A stretch of DNA of 11,875 bases from JBMNOI01 sp050942995 (GTDB taxonomy: Bacteria > Chloroflexota > Anaerolineae > UBA1429): positions 1 to 11,875 of the forward strand of contig JBMNOI010000118.1 in assembly GCA_050942995.1 (NCBI GenBank), read 5' to 3'. Below the pieces are notes generated by a model. That model was not told the DNA's origin. It ran no database searches and saw only the letters and a list, made by a program, of their open reading frames with translations. Position numbers and translations under genes: made by a program. Positions 1 through 7,510 of the stretch are shown in pieces. Numbering within the stretch: the stretch's first letter is position 1; every line of letters starts with the position of its first letter.

Positions 1-1
1 C

Positions 2-3000
2 GAGATGAGCATGGACGAGTATCTCAAAGGCGTGGTGCCCAGAGAGGTCTCGCCCTCGTGGCCTCTGGAATCGCTGCGCGCCCAGGCGGTGGCCGCCCGT
101 AGCTATGCCGCCAACGCACGGCGACACATGGACAAGGGCGCCGATGTGTGCACCGATGTGCATTGCCAGGCATGGGGCCCCAACCAGTACGCGACGACCA
201 ATCGCGCGGTGGATGACACCTCGGGCGTGGCGGCGATGCACGACGGCAAAGTGATCAACGCCTTTTTCCACGCCCACTGCGATGGGCACACACGCAATGT
301 AGAGGATGTGTGGCAATCGTATCTGCCCTATTGCCGCTCTGTCGCCTGCCCCTGTGGATATACCACCCGATACGGCCACGGCGTGGGGATGTGCCAGCAG
401 GGCTCCCGAGCGATGGCGTTGCAGGGCTTTGGCTATGAAGAGATCCTCAAACATTACTACACCGGCATCAGTGTGACGGCGCCGCCCGTCGGTACCCTCA
501 GCGCGACGGGGGTAAGCCCTTCCGGCGGCGACACGAACACCCTTTTCCGCTTCCAGGCGACATATGCCAGCCGCACCGGCGATCCCCCTGCCGTGGCCAA
601 TGTACATATCAACGGGCGGGCATATGCCATGTTACGGACGGGCGGCGGCGCCGAAGGGCCGTGGACCTATTCTGCCACCCTTCGCCTGCCCGCCGGCCAG
701 CACTCGTATCGGTTCTACTTTGACGATGGGCACGGTCGCGCCACCGTCTCGGCCACAACGGCGGGGCCGGTGGTATCGTCGGCTCCTTCGGGATCGCCGA
801 CGCCTACCCCGGCTCCCATCTCTCCCCAGGGGCCGGTGGTGGATCACGCCGTGCATTCGACGGTGGCCGACTGGGAGACCGGCACCCACTCGAATACCCG
901 GGTGGCGGCTCTGGGAGACGGGGCTCTCACTCTGGCTGTGGATCAATCACAGGGGACCTATACAGCGCCCACCTGGGTGGCTCCCTTCTCCTTTATGGCC
1001 CTGGGGCTGACGTGGCACGCCGAATATCCAACCGGCAGCCGGATCGTCTTTGAGGTGCGCACCAGCGCCGACGGCAACACCTGGACGGCCTGGCGCACGC
1101 TGGAGCGCGACGATGATGATCCCGGGCGAGATAACAATGTCTACAGCAGCGATCTGCTGGTGGCGGTGGGGCATATGGCTCAGTGGCGCGCCAGGCTGTA
1201 TGCCGGTAGCGGTGGCATGCCGGTGTTGCGCAATGTGCGATTGGTCGGTATCGATGCGCGTGAAGGCCCCACGGTATCGGGGCTGGCCGACCAGCCCGCC
1301 GCTCCGATGGCGGCGCGCCCTCCGATTATCTCACGCAGCGCATGGGGCGCCGCTGAGAGCCCGATACCCTGGCCGCCGGAGTATCGCCCGCCGCGGGCGA
1401 TCGTCATCCATCACACGGCGACCGGCGACGGTGACGTGGATCCCGCAGCGATGGTGCGGGCCATATACTATTATCATGCGTTCGAGCGCGAGTGGGGCGA
1501 TATCGGCTACAATTATCTGATCGACCACATGGGCAACATCTATGAGGGACGCGCCGGCGGCGTCGGTGTGGTCGGCGGCCATGCGAGGGGATACAACTAT
1601 GGCAGCATCGGCATCGCGTTGATCGGCGATCATGCCGAGAATCCGGTGCCTCAGGCCGCGCTGGATCGGCTGACCGATTTCCTGGCATGGCAATGTACCG
1701 ATCATTTCATCCATCCCACTCAGCAGCGTTACTTTGTGGACAGGGATCTGCCCACGATCCTGGCGCATCGCGATGTGGCCAACACGACATGCCCGGGCGA
1801 TCATGCTTATGGCCTGATGAACACCATCCGCAGCCAGACGCTGGCCAGGATGGCCGCGGTGCCGCCCAATCTGGCGCTCATCGCGCCCGTGCAGGGGCAA
1901 TCGGTGCGGGCGGTGACCCAAATCGAGGCACAACCCAGCGCATCGGTGACGCGCGTCGAGTTTTACATCGATAATGTACTGCGGGCCACACGAACGGCGG
2001 CGCCATACATCTGGCGCTGGAACACCACACAGGCGTCGGCGGGCCAGCACACAGTACGCGTGGTGGCGTACAACGATGCGGGGCAGGCATCTCAGCAGGT
2101 CACGGTTACGGTGGACAATACGCCGCCCACCGGGTCGGTCTCTGCGCCGGCGTGGGTGAAAGACCCTGTGGTGACCTTTACCATCAGTGGCAGCAACGCC
2201 AGCGCGGTGCAGTTCAGCAACAACTGGATCTGGTCGGCCACCCAGCTCAAGATGCAAAGCGGCGTCTGGAACCAGGGCTATACGTCGGTCTGGTACGGGC
2301 CCTACACCTGTGCGTTGACGGCGCCGGGGGAGTATCAGGTTTATTACAGGCTCAAGACGACGGACCATACACAGAGTGCCGGGATCGCGCTGATCGACAT
2401 CAGTGATAACCAGGGGCAACGCGTCTATGCCGAACGAATCTTAAGGGGCGTCGATTTTGTCCTGAGCAATACGTTCGAGGAGTTTTCTCTGCCGCTGCAC
2501 TATACTCAAAAGTCGCCGACCTGCGCTTCTGCGGGCTCTGGAGACGGCCTCGAGTTTCGCATCTGGTTCAGCCAGTCGGGCAATCCTGCGCTGGAACGCG
2601 TGGCGGTATTCAGCGCCCCGCAGCCTTTTAGCGGGGGAGCGGGCACAGTCTCCTGGCGGATACGTGACGTAGAGGGAGAGCCGCAGCGGGTTGTGGTGCG
2701 ATTGCTGGATGCCGCCGGCAACGTGACGGAACGCGAAGTGACGATACGGCTCGATCGTACGGCGCCCGTATGGCTGGAGCGCGATGAGCGTACGGCCCTG
2801 GTGCAGGATGCCGGTTCGGGTCTGAATGTGCAGAGCGCCGAATGGTCCTCGACGAGCGACGGTGGGGTCACCTGGACGTCATGGCAACCGCTGACGGTAT
2901 CCGCCTCTATGGGCACCAGAGAGCCGGTGCGATTGGAGGCACCCGCTCCGGCGGGAAGTCGGGTCCGCTTCCGGATTCGCGACGTAGCCGGGAATGTGAG

Positions 3001-3061
3001 CGAAAGTGCTCCCTCATCGCGGGTGGTGTTGCCGGTGGTGAGGCGTCAAGTTTCGCAATAG
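2..3061 (+). CDS. SpoIID / PGRP-amidase fusion with Ig-like repeats, 5'-truncated
   Basis: This is a large exported peptidoglycan hydrolase; the first visible Met is at 5. The frame is open to the window edge, and the first residues (EYLKGVVPREV, with the conserved Glu at residue 14) already lie inside a SpoIID domain, so the signal peptide and domain start are missing. The SpoIID part (about 1-155) keeps FHAHCDGHT (88-96) and GHGVGM (124-129). SpoIID enzymes cut glycan strands stripped of stem peptides. After a Pro/Thr linker near 259-276 and a beta-rich module comes an amidase_2/PGRP domain (about 437-610). It has IHHT (468-471), YNYLID, GHARGYN, AHRD (His588) and TCPGD (Cys596), a complete zinc site for N-acetylmuramoyl-L-alanine amidase. 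Ig-like segments fill about 628-1018, with DNTPP and DRTAP boundary motifs. Domain calls are firm; activity and substrate are inferred. Confidence 0.9.
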   Translation, partial: EMSMDEYLKGVVPREVSPSWPLESLRAQAVAARSYAANARRHMDKGADVCTDVHCQAWGPNQYATTNRAVDDTSGVAAMHDGKVINAFFHAHCDGHTRNVEDVWQSYLPYCRSVACPCGYTTRYGHGVGMCQQGSRAMALQGFGYEEILKHYYTGISVTAPPVGTLSATGVSPSGGDTNTLFRFQATYASRTGDPPAVANVHINGRAYAMLRTGGGAEGPWTYSATLRLPAGQHSYRFYFDDGHGRATVSATTAGPVVSSAPSGSPTPTPAPISPQGPVVDHAVHSTVADWETGTHSNTRVAALGDGALTLAVDQSQGTYTAPTWVAPFSFMALGLTWHAEYPTGSRIVFEVRTSADGNTWTAWRTLERDDDDPGRDNNVYSSDLLVAVGHMAQWRARLYAGSGGMPVLRNVRLVGIDAREGPTVSGLADQPAAPMAARPPIISRSAWGAAESPIPWPPEYRPPRAIVIHHTATGDGDVDPAAMVRAIYYYHAFEREWGDIGYNYLIDHMGNIYEGRAGGVGVVGGHARGYNYGSIGIALIGDHAENPVPQAALDRLTDFLAWQCTDHFIHPTQQRYFVDRDLPTILAHRDVANTTCPGDHAYGLMNTIRSQTLARMAAVPPNLALIAPVQGQSVRAVTQIEAQPSASVTRVEFYIDNVLRATRTAAPYIWRWNTTQASAGQHTVRVVAYNDAGQASQQVTVTVDNTPPTGSVSAPAWVKDPVVTFTISGSNASAVQFSNNWIWSATQLKMQSGVWNQGYTSVWYGPYTCALTAPGEYQVYYRLKTTDHTQSAGIALIDISDNQGQRVYAERILRGVDFVLSNTFEEFSLPLHYTQKSPTCASAGSGDGLEFRIWFSQSGNPALERVAVFSAPQPFSGGAGTVSWRIRDVEGEPQRVVVRLLDAAGNVTEREVTIRLDRTAPVWLERDERTALVQDAGSGLNVQSAEWSSTSDGGVTWTSWQPLTVSASMGTREPVRLEAPAPAGSRVRFRIRDVAGNVSESAPSSRVVLPVVRRQVSQ

Positions 3062-3082
3062 TGAGGGACGCCGACATGCATG

Positions 3083-3120
3083 AAACAAGGGGGACGGGGC
3101 ACCGTCCCTCTTGTTTGTGT
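3083..3120. terminator. bidirectional intrinsic terminator between convergent genes
   Basis: A 15-bp stem (3083-3097 with 3102-3116, one G.T pair) closes a 4-base loop. The arms read AAACAAGGGGGACGG and CCGTCCCTCTTGTTT. On the + strand it is followed by GTGTTTT. The A-rich foot of the stem supplies a T-rich end in either direction. It lies 22 bases after the amidase stop codon and 20 bases before the stop of the leftward LysM gene, so it can end both transcripts. Confidence 0.8.
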
Positions 3121-3135
3121 TTTAGTAGAGAACGA

Positions 3136-4065
3136 TTACTCCGGCTCGGGGATATAGAGGCGCTGGCCGGGCAACAGGTTTTCTGGATCTTCCAGCACGG
3201 GTCGGTTCGCCTCCCAGATCGCCTCCCATGATACGCCAAAGCGCCGGGAGATGCTGTACAGGGTGTCGCCCGGTTGGACAACGTATTCCTCACCTCGTTC
3301 GCCGGGGCGGGTCGGGGTGACGATGGGGGGGAAAATACCCAGATCCACACCCACCGGGCTGGGCATGGGTGTGGTGGAGGCCGGTTCCTCAGAGTCGCCG
3401 ATAGCGGTGGGCTCGGGGTTGGGCACTCCGATCACGGCGATCTGGTGGCCCAGTCGCGCATCGGCCGCCTGTCCGGCTTGTAATTGCACCGTCTGTTCGC
3501 CCATGGACAACGTGACGACACCGTCATATACGGCCACATAGGTATGATCTCGGGTGACCACATCGCACTGGAATATGGTGCCCTGGGCGATGGCCGTGGC
3601 GACGCGCGTCTCGATCTGAAAGCGGGTACCCTGAAAGAGCATGTGACGGATGCGCGTCATCGTTTGCCCCTCGTACAACGCCAGAGTTGCCACCAGGGCG
3701 CGCGATGCCGGATTTTGCTGTAACTCGAGGATGCCGAGGCGCGTATCGGGGCCGAGCTCGGTGGTCTCGTCCGCGGCAAAGGTGATCTTGGCGCGCGAGT
3801 CGGCGGCGGTTTGAATCTCATCCCCCACGCCCAGGGCCACACTGCGACCCGGGCGAACTGTCAACGGCTGATCGCCATCGGCACGCAGGACGGTCGCCTC
3901 TCCCTGGACAACCGTCAGGCCGGCCGAAGTCGTCAATGCCGGTTGCCGATCGAGCAGAAAGCGGGCTGCGGCCATCCCCGCGATAAGGAGGAACAGCATC
4001 ACAACCGGCAGGGCCGAGCGTCTCCCGGAACGGGATCGTGAACGGATACGTGATGAATAGGCCAT
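3136..4065 (-). CDS. membrane-anchored FecR-domain protein with C-terminal LysM
   Basis: This 309-aa protein probably sits in the cytoplasmic membrane with its bulk outside, binding peptidoglycan. An Arg/Ser-rich N-terminus (1-17) precedes one hydrophobic segment (about 18-36). A FecR-like beta domain follows (about 48-207), with the typical GEATVLRADG, VGDEIQT and AADETTELGPDTRL stretches. Then come a Pro-rich linker (about 214-258) and one LysM domain (260-306: YVVQPGDTLYSISRRFGV to LLPGQRLYIPE). The start is supported by GGGAGG five bases upstream of the ATG. It lies 18 bases after miaA and is likely co-transcribed with it. FecR proteins normally relay signals to ECF sigma factors, but no sigma factor or TonB receptor is nearby, so a structural or wall-sensing role seems more likely (inference). 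Confidence 0.85.
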   Translation of the reverse strand: MAYSSRIRSRSRSGRRSALPVVMLFLLIAGMAAARFLLDRQPALTTSAGLTVVQGEATVLRADGDQPLTVRPGRSVALGVGDEIQTAADSRAKITFAADETTELGPDTRLGILELQQNPASRALVATLALYEGQTMTRIRHMLFQGTRFQIETRVATAIAQGTIFQCDVVTRDHTYVAVYDGVVTLSMGEQTVQLQAGQAADARLGHQIAVIGVPNPEPTAIGDSEEPASTTPMPSPVGVDLGIFPPIVTPTRPGERGEEYVVQPGDTLYSISRRFGVSWEAIWEANRPVLEDPENLLPGQRLYIPEPE

Positions 4066-4083
4066 CGATGCCTCCCGCTCAGG

Positions 4084-5007
4084 CTAACGCGAATGGATAA
4101 ACTCGAGTACCCGTTGCTGAACGGCGGGCACATCGAGGGGTGCGGCGTCGAACCATTGAATCGCCGGATCATCCAGACGAAACCAGTTATACTGCTGTCG
4201 CACAAAACGGCGTGTATGGCGCTTCATGAGGGTTATGGCGTCATCTAGCGATATCTCGCCGCGCAGATGCCGGGCGATTTCGCGGTATCCCAGGCCCGAC
4301 ATGGCGGCCAGATCGGCGTCATAGCCTCGCGCCAGAAGGCTCCGCACCTCATCGACCAGTCCCCGCTCGATCATGTGATGGATCCGCTCGTCGATGCGGG
4401 CGTAGAGCCGGGGGCGAGGCATGGTCAGGCCCACACGCAACAGGTCGTAATCGGGCGGCGACTTGGCCTGAAGCTGTGAGATGGGATGCCCCGTTTCGTG
4501 ATAGACCTCCAGGGCGCGAATCACACGCCGCACGTTACGGGCGTCGATCTGCTTTGCGGCGGACGGATCGACCCGGGCCAGTTCGTCATGCAGCGCCTCG
4601 TGCCCCGTCTGCTCGGCCAGCGCCTCCAGGCGGGCACGCAGCGCCTCGTTGGGCGGTACCTCGGGGATGGTCCAGCCCTCGGTAACGGCCCGCACATACA
4701 GTCCGGTGCCGCCCACCAGAATCGGCAGCTTGCCCCGGGAATGGATCTCGCGAATGGCCCGGTCGGCCATCTCTTTGTATTGCGCCAGCGTCAGGCGCTC
4801 ATCCGGATCGACCACATCGATGAGGTGATGGGGCAGGGCGGCCTGTTCTTCGGCGGTGGGTTTGGCCGTGCCGATATCCATGTAACGATAGATCTGTCTC
4901 GAATCGGCCGAGACGGCCTCTCCACCCACCTGTTGCCCTACCACGATGGCCAGAGTGGTCTTGCCCACGGCCGTGGGACCTACAATCACCAATACCGGAA
5001 TCGTCAT
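4084..5007 (-). CDS. miaA: tRNA dimethylallyltransferase MiaA
   Basis: MiaA transfers the dimethylallyl group of DMAPP to N6 of A37 in tRNAs that read UNN codons, giving i6A. The 307-aa length is normal for the family. Visible motifs are the P-loop GPTAVGKT (10-17), DSRQIYRYMDIGTAKP (35-50), PHHLID (59-64), GGTGLYV (99-105), RNVRRVIRALEV, SGLGYREI and, near the C-terminus, FVRQQYNWF. The ATG at 5007 is chosen because MTIPVLVIVGPTAVGK is the canonical N-terminus; the frame runs on upstream only as antisense of yraN. No good Shine-Dalgarno sits close to the ATG. The gene begins 8 bases after the yraN stop, so translational coupling is likely. Its substrate DMAPP is a product of the isoprenoid pathway that the decarboxylase gene at 7818 serves. 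Confidence 0.97.
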   Translation of the reverse strand: MTIPVLVIVGPTAVGKTTLAIVVGQQVGGEAVSADSRQIYRYMDIGTAKPTAEEQAALPHHLIDVVDPDERLTLAQYKEMADRAIREIHSRGKLPILVGGTGLYVRAVTEGWTIPEVPPNEALRARLEALAEQTGHEALHDELARVDPSAAKQIDARNVRRVIRALEVYHETGHPISQLQAKSPPDYDLLRVGLTMPRPRLYARIDERIHHMIERGLVDEVRSLLARGYDADLAAMSGLGYREIARHLRGEISLDDAITLMKRHTRRFVRQQYNWFRLDDPAIQWFDAAPLDVPAVQQRVLEFIHSR

Positions 5008-5015
5008 GACGGTGC

Positions 5016-5393
5016 TCAGTCCGCTCCTACAGCGTGGATCACATTCAGGCGTCGAACCCGCCCGCGCCCGTCCATCTCGACGGCCACCAGATCGATGCGC
5101 CAGTTCGCATCGGCGATCTCGTGCTCTGCCATATACATCTCGGCGAGTTGTGCCAGGCGCTCGGCCTTGGCGGGCGTCAATCCCTCCTCGGGCAGGCCCG
5201 CGGCGCGCCCCCTTCGCGTCTTGACCTCGATGAACACCCAGCATTCGCCGTCCCGGGCCACAATGTCGATCTCGCCATGGCGGCAGCGCCAGTTGCGCTG
5301 CGCGATCTCGTAGCCGCGGCGGCGCAACGCCTCGCAGGCCAGATTCTCACCGATAGCGCCGAGCCTGATACGGCCCGAACTTTTGCCCGCCAT
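5016..5393 (-). CDS. YraN family (UPF0102) nuclease-fold protein
   Basis: This 125-aa protein belongs to the UPF0102/YraN family, which has a restriction-endonuclease-like fold; the cellular role is not established. The family signature is intact: GAIGENLACEAL with Glu16, NWRCRHGEIDIVARD with Asp43, FIEVKTR with Glu56 and Lys58, and NWRIDLVAV near 97-105. The Asp/Glu/Lys arrangement matches a PD-(D/E)XK active site. The start at 5393 is set by the family N-terminus and by GAGG five to six bases upstream of the ATG; the longer frame upstream has no family match. It is the first gene of a tight group with miaA and the FecR-LysM gene. Confidence 0.92.
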   Translation of the reverse strand: MAGKSSGRIRLGAIGENLACEALRRRGYEIAQRNWRCRHGEIDIVARDGECWVFIEVKTRRGRAAGLPEEGLTPAKAERLAQLAEMYMAEHEIADANWRIDLVAVEMDGRGRVRRLNVIHAVGAD

Positions 5394-5486
5394 TTTAACC
5401 TCATCGCTGTTGCTGCACAAACGACGCCGGACAGACATACCTGAGACTTGTATACGGCGGCATGGCTTCTTTTCGGCCCTCATCTG

Positions 5487-5523
5487 AGAGTCGGGCGGTG
5501 AGTACACCGCTGGCGCCGACTCT
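5487..5523. repeat. nested inverted repeat between the HAD gene and yraN
   Basis: The outer arms AGAGTCGG (5487-5494) and CCGACTCT (5516-5523) pair perfectly over 8 bp. Directly inside, GCGGTG (5495-5500) pairs with CACCGC (5505-5510) around the loop AGTA, leaving a 5-base bulge (5511-5515). No T-run follows on either strand, so it is not a standard terminator. It lies in the 175-base gap (5394-5568) upstream of yraN and could act in the leader RNA or as a protein site. I see nothing else firm in that gap. Confidence 0.6.
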
Positions 5524-5568
5524 ACGTGACGTATTCGCCGCGGACCGCCCCGACGGTGGTAAGCGCCC

Positions 5569-6261
5569 TCACCCCCCGACCAGCGCGACCAGCTCATCCA
5601 AACGGCCGATCACCCTTTCGGCAGAGTCGCTCTCACCCTCTCGATCGATGAGGACGGCGGCAAGCCCCGCGGCGCGGGCGCCGGCGATATCCCATCGTGG
5701 ATCGTCGCCCACTACCAGGGCATGCCGGGGCGAGGCGTCCAGACGGGCGAGGGTGTAATCGAAAAGGAGCCGGGCCGGCTTGCGCTGCCCCACGTCATCG
5801 CAAAAGGCGGCCATATCGATCCGGCGGTCCAACCCCATGCGGGCGATCTGCTCTCGCCATAGCCCTCCCGGACTGCCCCAGGGAGTATTCGAGATGACGG
5901 CTATGCGGCAGCCCAGATCACGCAGCGCCTCCAGTGTCGGTACGGTATCGGGATAGATGAAGCATCGTTCAAAAATGGGGCGCATAAAGCGTCGGCAGGC
6001 CATATCGAGATAGGGACGCACTTGAGGGCCATAGATGTGCAACAAGCGCGTGGCCAGGGGATACACATAATGGTCGGTGGAGCCATTGCGCCCCGACTCG
6101 ATGCGCCCCAAAGCATCCTCTAACGCGGGCACGTCACAGCCGCAACTTTGCAAATAGCCGCCCACGTTTGTGAGGCACTCGGCCAGCACGGCCGCACTCT
6201 CCCGGCTCTCGTACACATGCACCAGGGTGCCGCCCAGATCAAAGAGGATGGCTCGATACAT
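5569..6261 (-). CDS. HAD-superfamily hydrolase-like protein
   Basis: This 230-aa protein has the four HAD motifs in order. Motif I is FDLGGTL with nucleophile Asp8, motif II is VISNT with Ser124, motif III is RKPA with Lys161, and motif IV is VGDDPRWDIAGA with Asp186, Asp187 and Asp191. The segment between motifs I and II (about 15-100) is the helical cap of a type I HAD. The usual second Asp of motif I (DxD) is Gly10 here, as in other FDLGG-type members; that residue normally acts as general acid in phosphatases, so the reaction is uncertain. A cytoplasmic phosphatase acting on a small metabolite is the default guess. The substrate cannot be read from the sequence. The upstream ribosome site is weak (AAGAGA). 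Confidence 0.85.
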   Translation of the reverse strand: MYRAILFDLGGTLVHVYESRESAAVLAECLTNVGGYLQSCGCDVPALEDALGRIESGRNGSTDHYVYPLATRLLHIYGPQVRPYLDMACRRFMRPIFERCFIYPDTVPTLEALRDLGCRIAVISNTPWGSPGGLWREQIARMGLDRRIDMAAFCDDVGQRKPARLLFDYTLARLDASPRHALVVGDDPRWDIAGARAAGLAAVLIDREGESDSAERVIGRLDELVALVGG

Positions 6262-6369
6262 GGTGGTGTCTCTTTCTCATACGAATGGGGAGGATGTCGG
6301 GTGTGGTACTGCCCGGCTCGTGGTACCCGAAATGCTCATAGGACAGCGCATTACGGCCAGATCGGTTCT

Positions 6370-6816
6370 TTACTCACCGTCGGTCTGTTGCCGGCTTTCC
6401 CACAGCCGCGTCCGTTCCTCAAAGCTGACCTCCCGGTGGATCTGATGCAACATCCACACATAGCCAAAGGGATCGGCGAATATCGAGTTGCTGACTCCGT
6501 AATCCGGCATTTCGGTGACCGGTTGTATCTCGGTGCAACCGGCATCCAGGGCATCCCGGTGCAGTTTCTGAATGTCCGGCACCATCACATTGAACCAGAA
6601 CGACTGGGGCATACCCGGCTTTGGGGCGACCAGTTCAAAGTCGGGGTTTTCGTCCAGCATGTGAAAGCGCACCCCATAGATGGTGAACACCGCCTCATTC
6701 TGGCCCCTGGACAAGTTCGTAACCTCTACGCGCTCTACCTCAAAGATGCGCTCGTACAGGTCGAGTGCTGCAAGGCTATCGGTCACGACAAAATCTATCT
6801 CTACGCCAACCGTCAT
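6370..6816 (-). CDS. VOC family (PhnB/glyoxalase-like) protein
   Basis: This 148-aa protein of the vicinal-oxygen-chelate superfamily resembles the PhnB-like subgroup. An N-terminal VEIDFVVTDSLAALDLYERIF half is followed by a second betaalphabetabetabeta half ending IFADPFGYVWMLHQIHREVSFEER. VOC proteins bind a metal and act as lyases, dioxygenases or resistance proteins; neither substrate nor metal site can be assigned here. I chose the ATG at 6816 over the GTG at 6825, because GAGGTGG (6828-6822) is an excellent ribosome site five bases before that ATG, whereas the GTG would lie within it. The gene has its own -10 box (6888-6893). It is flanked by gaps of 108 and 179 bases, and its bases look more AT-rich than its neighbours. 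Confidence 0.88.
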   Translation of the reverse strand: MTVGVEIDFVVTDSLAALDLYERIFEVERVEVTNLSRGQNEAVFTIYGVRFHMLDENPDFELVAPKPGMPQSFWFNVMVPDIQKLHRDALDAGCTEIQPVTEMPDYGVSNSIFADPFGYVWMLHQIHREVSFEERTRLWESRQQTDGE

Positions 6817-6887
6817 TTCAGCCACCTCACTCTATTCCCGAATTGGTTTCCTGATTCGGACAACCGATCGTATTGTCGGATACTGGA

Positions 6888-6893
6888 ATTATA
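6888..6893 (-). promoter_or_regulatory. -10 box of a promoter for the VOC gene
   Basis: On the minus strand this is a perfect TATAAT in an unusually AT-rich patch within GC-rich DNA. It would start transcription near 6881, giving a leader of roughly 65 bases before the ATG at 6816. No good -35 box lies 16-18 bases upstream (the hexamers there are CGTAAC or GTAACG). The rest of the 179-base gap (6817-6995) shows nothing clear. Confidence 0.5.
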
Positions 6894-6995
6894 CTATATT
6901 TCAGCTTGTCGTTACGAGCCGGCGGGAATCCGGAGCGGCGCGGGTCGAGCTTTGCAACCGGCTTTGAATCGCGTCGATGCTACCGCACGCCTGTA

Positions 6996-7510
6996 TCATG
7001 TTTTACTGTTTGATGCATCGAGAGGACGTGCCATACGCCGATTGACGGTGCGATAGCCCAGTTCCTCATAGAATGCCCGCGCGCCGACGTTAAACTCCCA
7101 CACCGTCAGCTCGACCGATTTGGCGCCCCGTGTCCGGGCCCAGCTCTCGGCCGCCTCCATCAGCGCCCGGCCGATTCCCCGCCCACGCCAATCCGGCCGG
7201 ACGGCGATATTATCGATCTCGACATAACGTCGTGGCACGAAGATGGGGATATCGAGTGTGTGTCGGAGCCAGGCGTGCAGCAATCCGACGGCTTTATTCT
7301 CGACCTCAGCCAGCAGTATCACGCCGTCCGGTGACTCAGCCAATCGGTCAACAGATCGTGGCTTCGCACCGGGCCCGACGATATGCGGAACCGGTCGGAG
7401 AGCGCCTCGCGGTGATGTTCATCGCCTACGGCAAACAGTTCGTCCAGGGCGGCCAGATCGTCGGGGGTGGTGCGACGGATGGTGCATGGCGACGGGACGC
7501 GGGCACTCAT
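6996..7510 (-). pseudogene. GNAT family N-acetyltransferase, interrupted by a frameshift
   Basis: GNAT enzymes transfer an acyl group from acyl-CoA to an amine. The N-terminal part (MSARVPSPCTIRRTTPDD to LLTDWL) reads from the ATG at 7510, which has GGAGGT six bases upstream. It stops at 7319 with the wrong sequence LSHRTA. The rest (AESPDGVILLAEV, YVEIDNIAVRPDWRGRGIG acetyl-CoA loop, VWEFNVGARAFYEELGYRT) continues in another frame to the stop at 6996. Joining the two at about 7335-7345 gives a normal protein of about 171 aa with all GNAT elements. The shift is equivalent to one lost base in GGCTGAGTCACC. No slippery heptamer or long homopolymer is present, so the cause is a real mutation or a sequence error. 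No in-window substrate clue. Confidence 0.85.

Noticed and set aside
1331..2419. 362-codon open frame on the minus strand inside the amidase gene
   Set aside because: It is Arg/His/Pro-rich antisense translation of the well-conserved amidase region, has no domain, and is explained by high GC content.
5008..5244. N-terminal extension of miaA
   Set aside because: The extra 79 residues are antisense-like and overlap yraN in another frame; the family N-terminus begins at the ATG ending at 5007.
5394..5597. N-terminal extension of yraN
   Set aside because: The extension is not family-like and spans a hairpin; a proper ribosome site precedes the ATG at 5393.
6841..6910. A + strand promoter (TTGTCG, 16 bases, TATATT) reading antisense into the GNAT gene
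   Set aside because: No gene lies downstream on that strand, and the AT-rich patch is better explained by the minus-strand TATAAT of the VOC gene.
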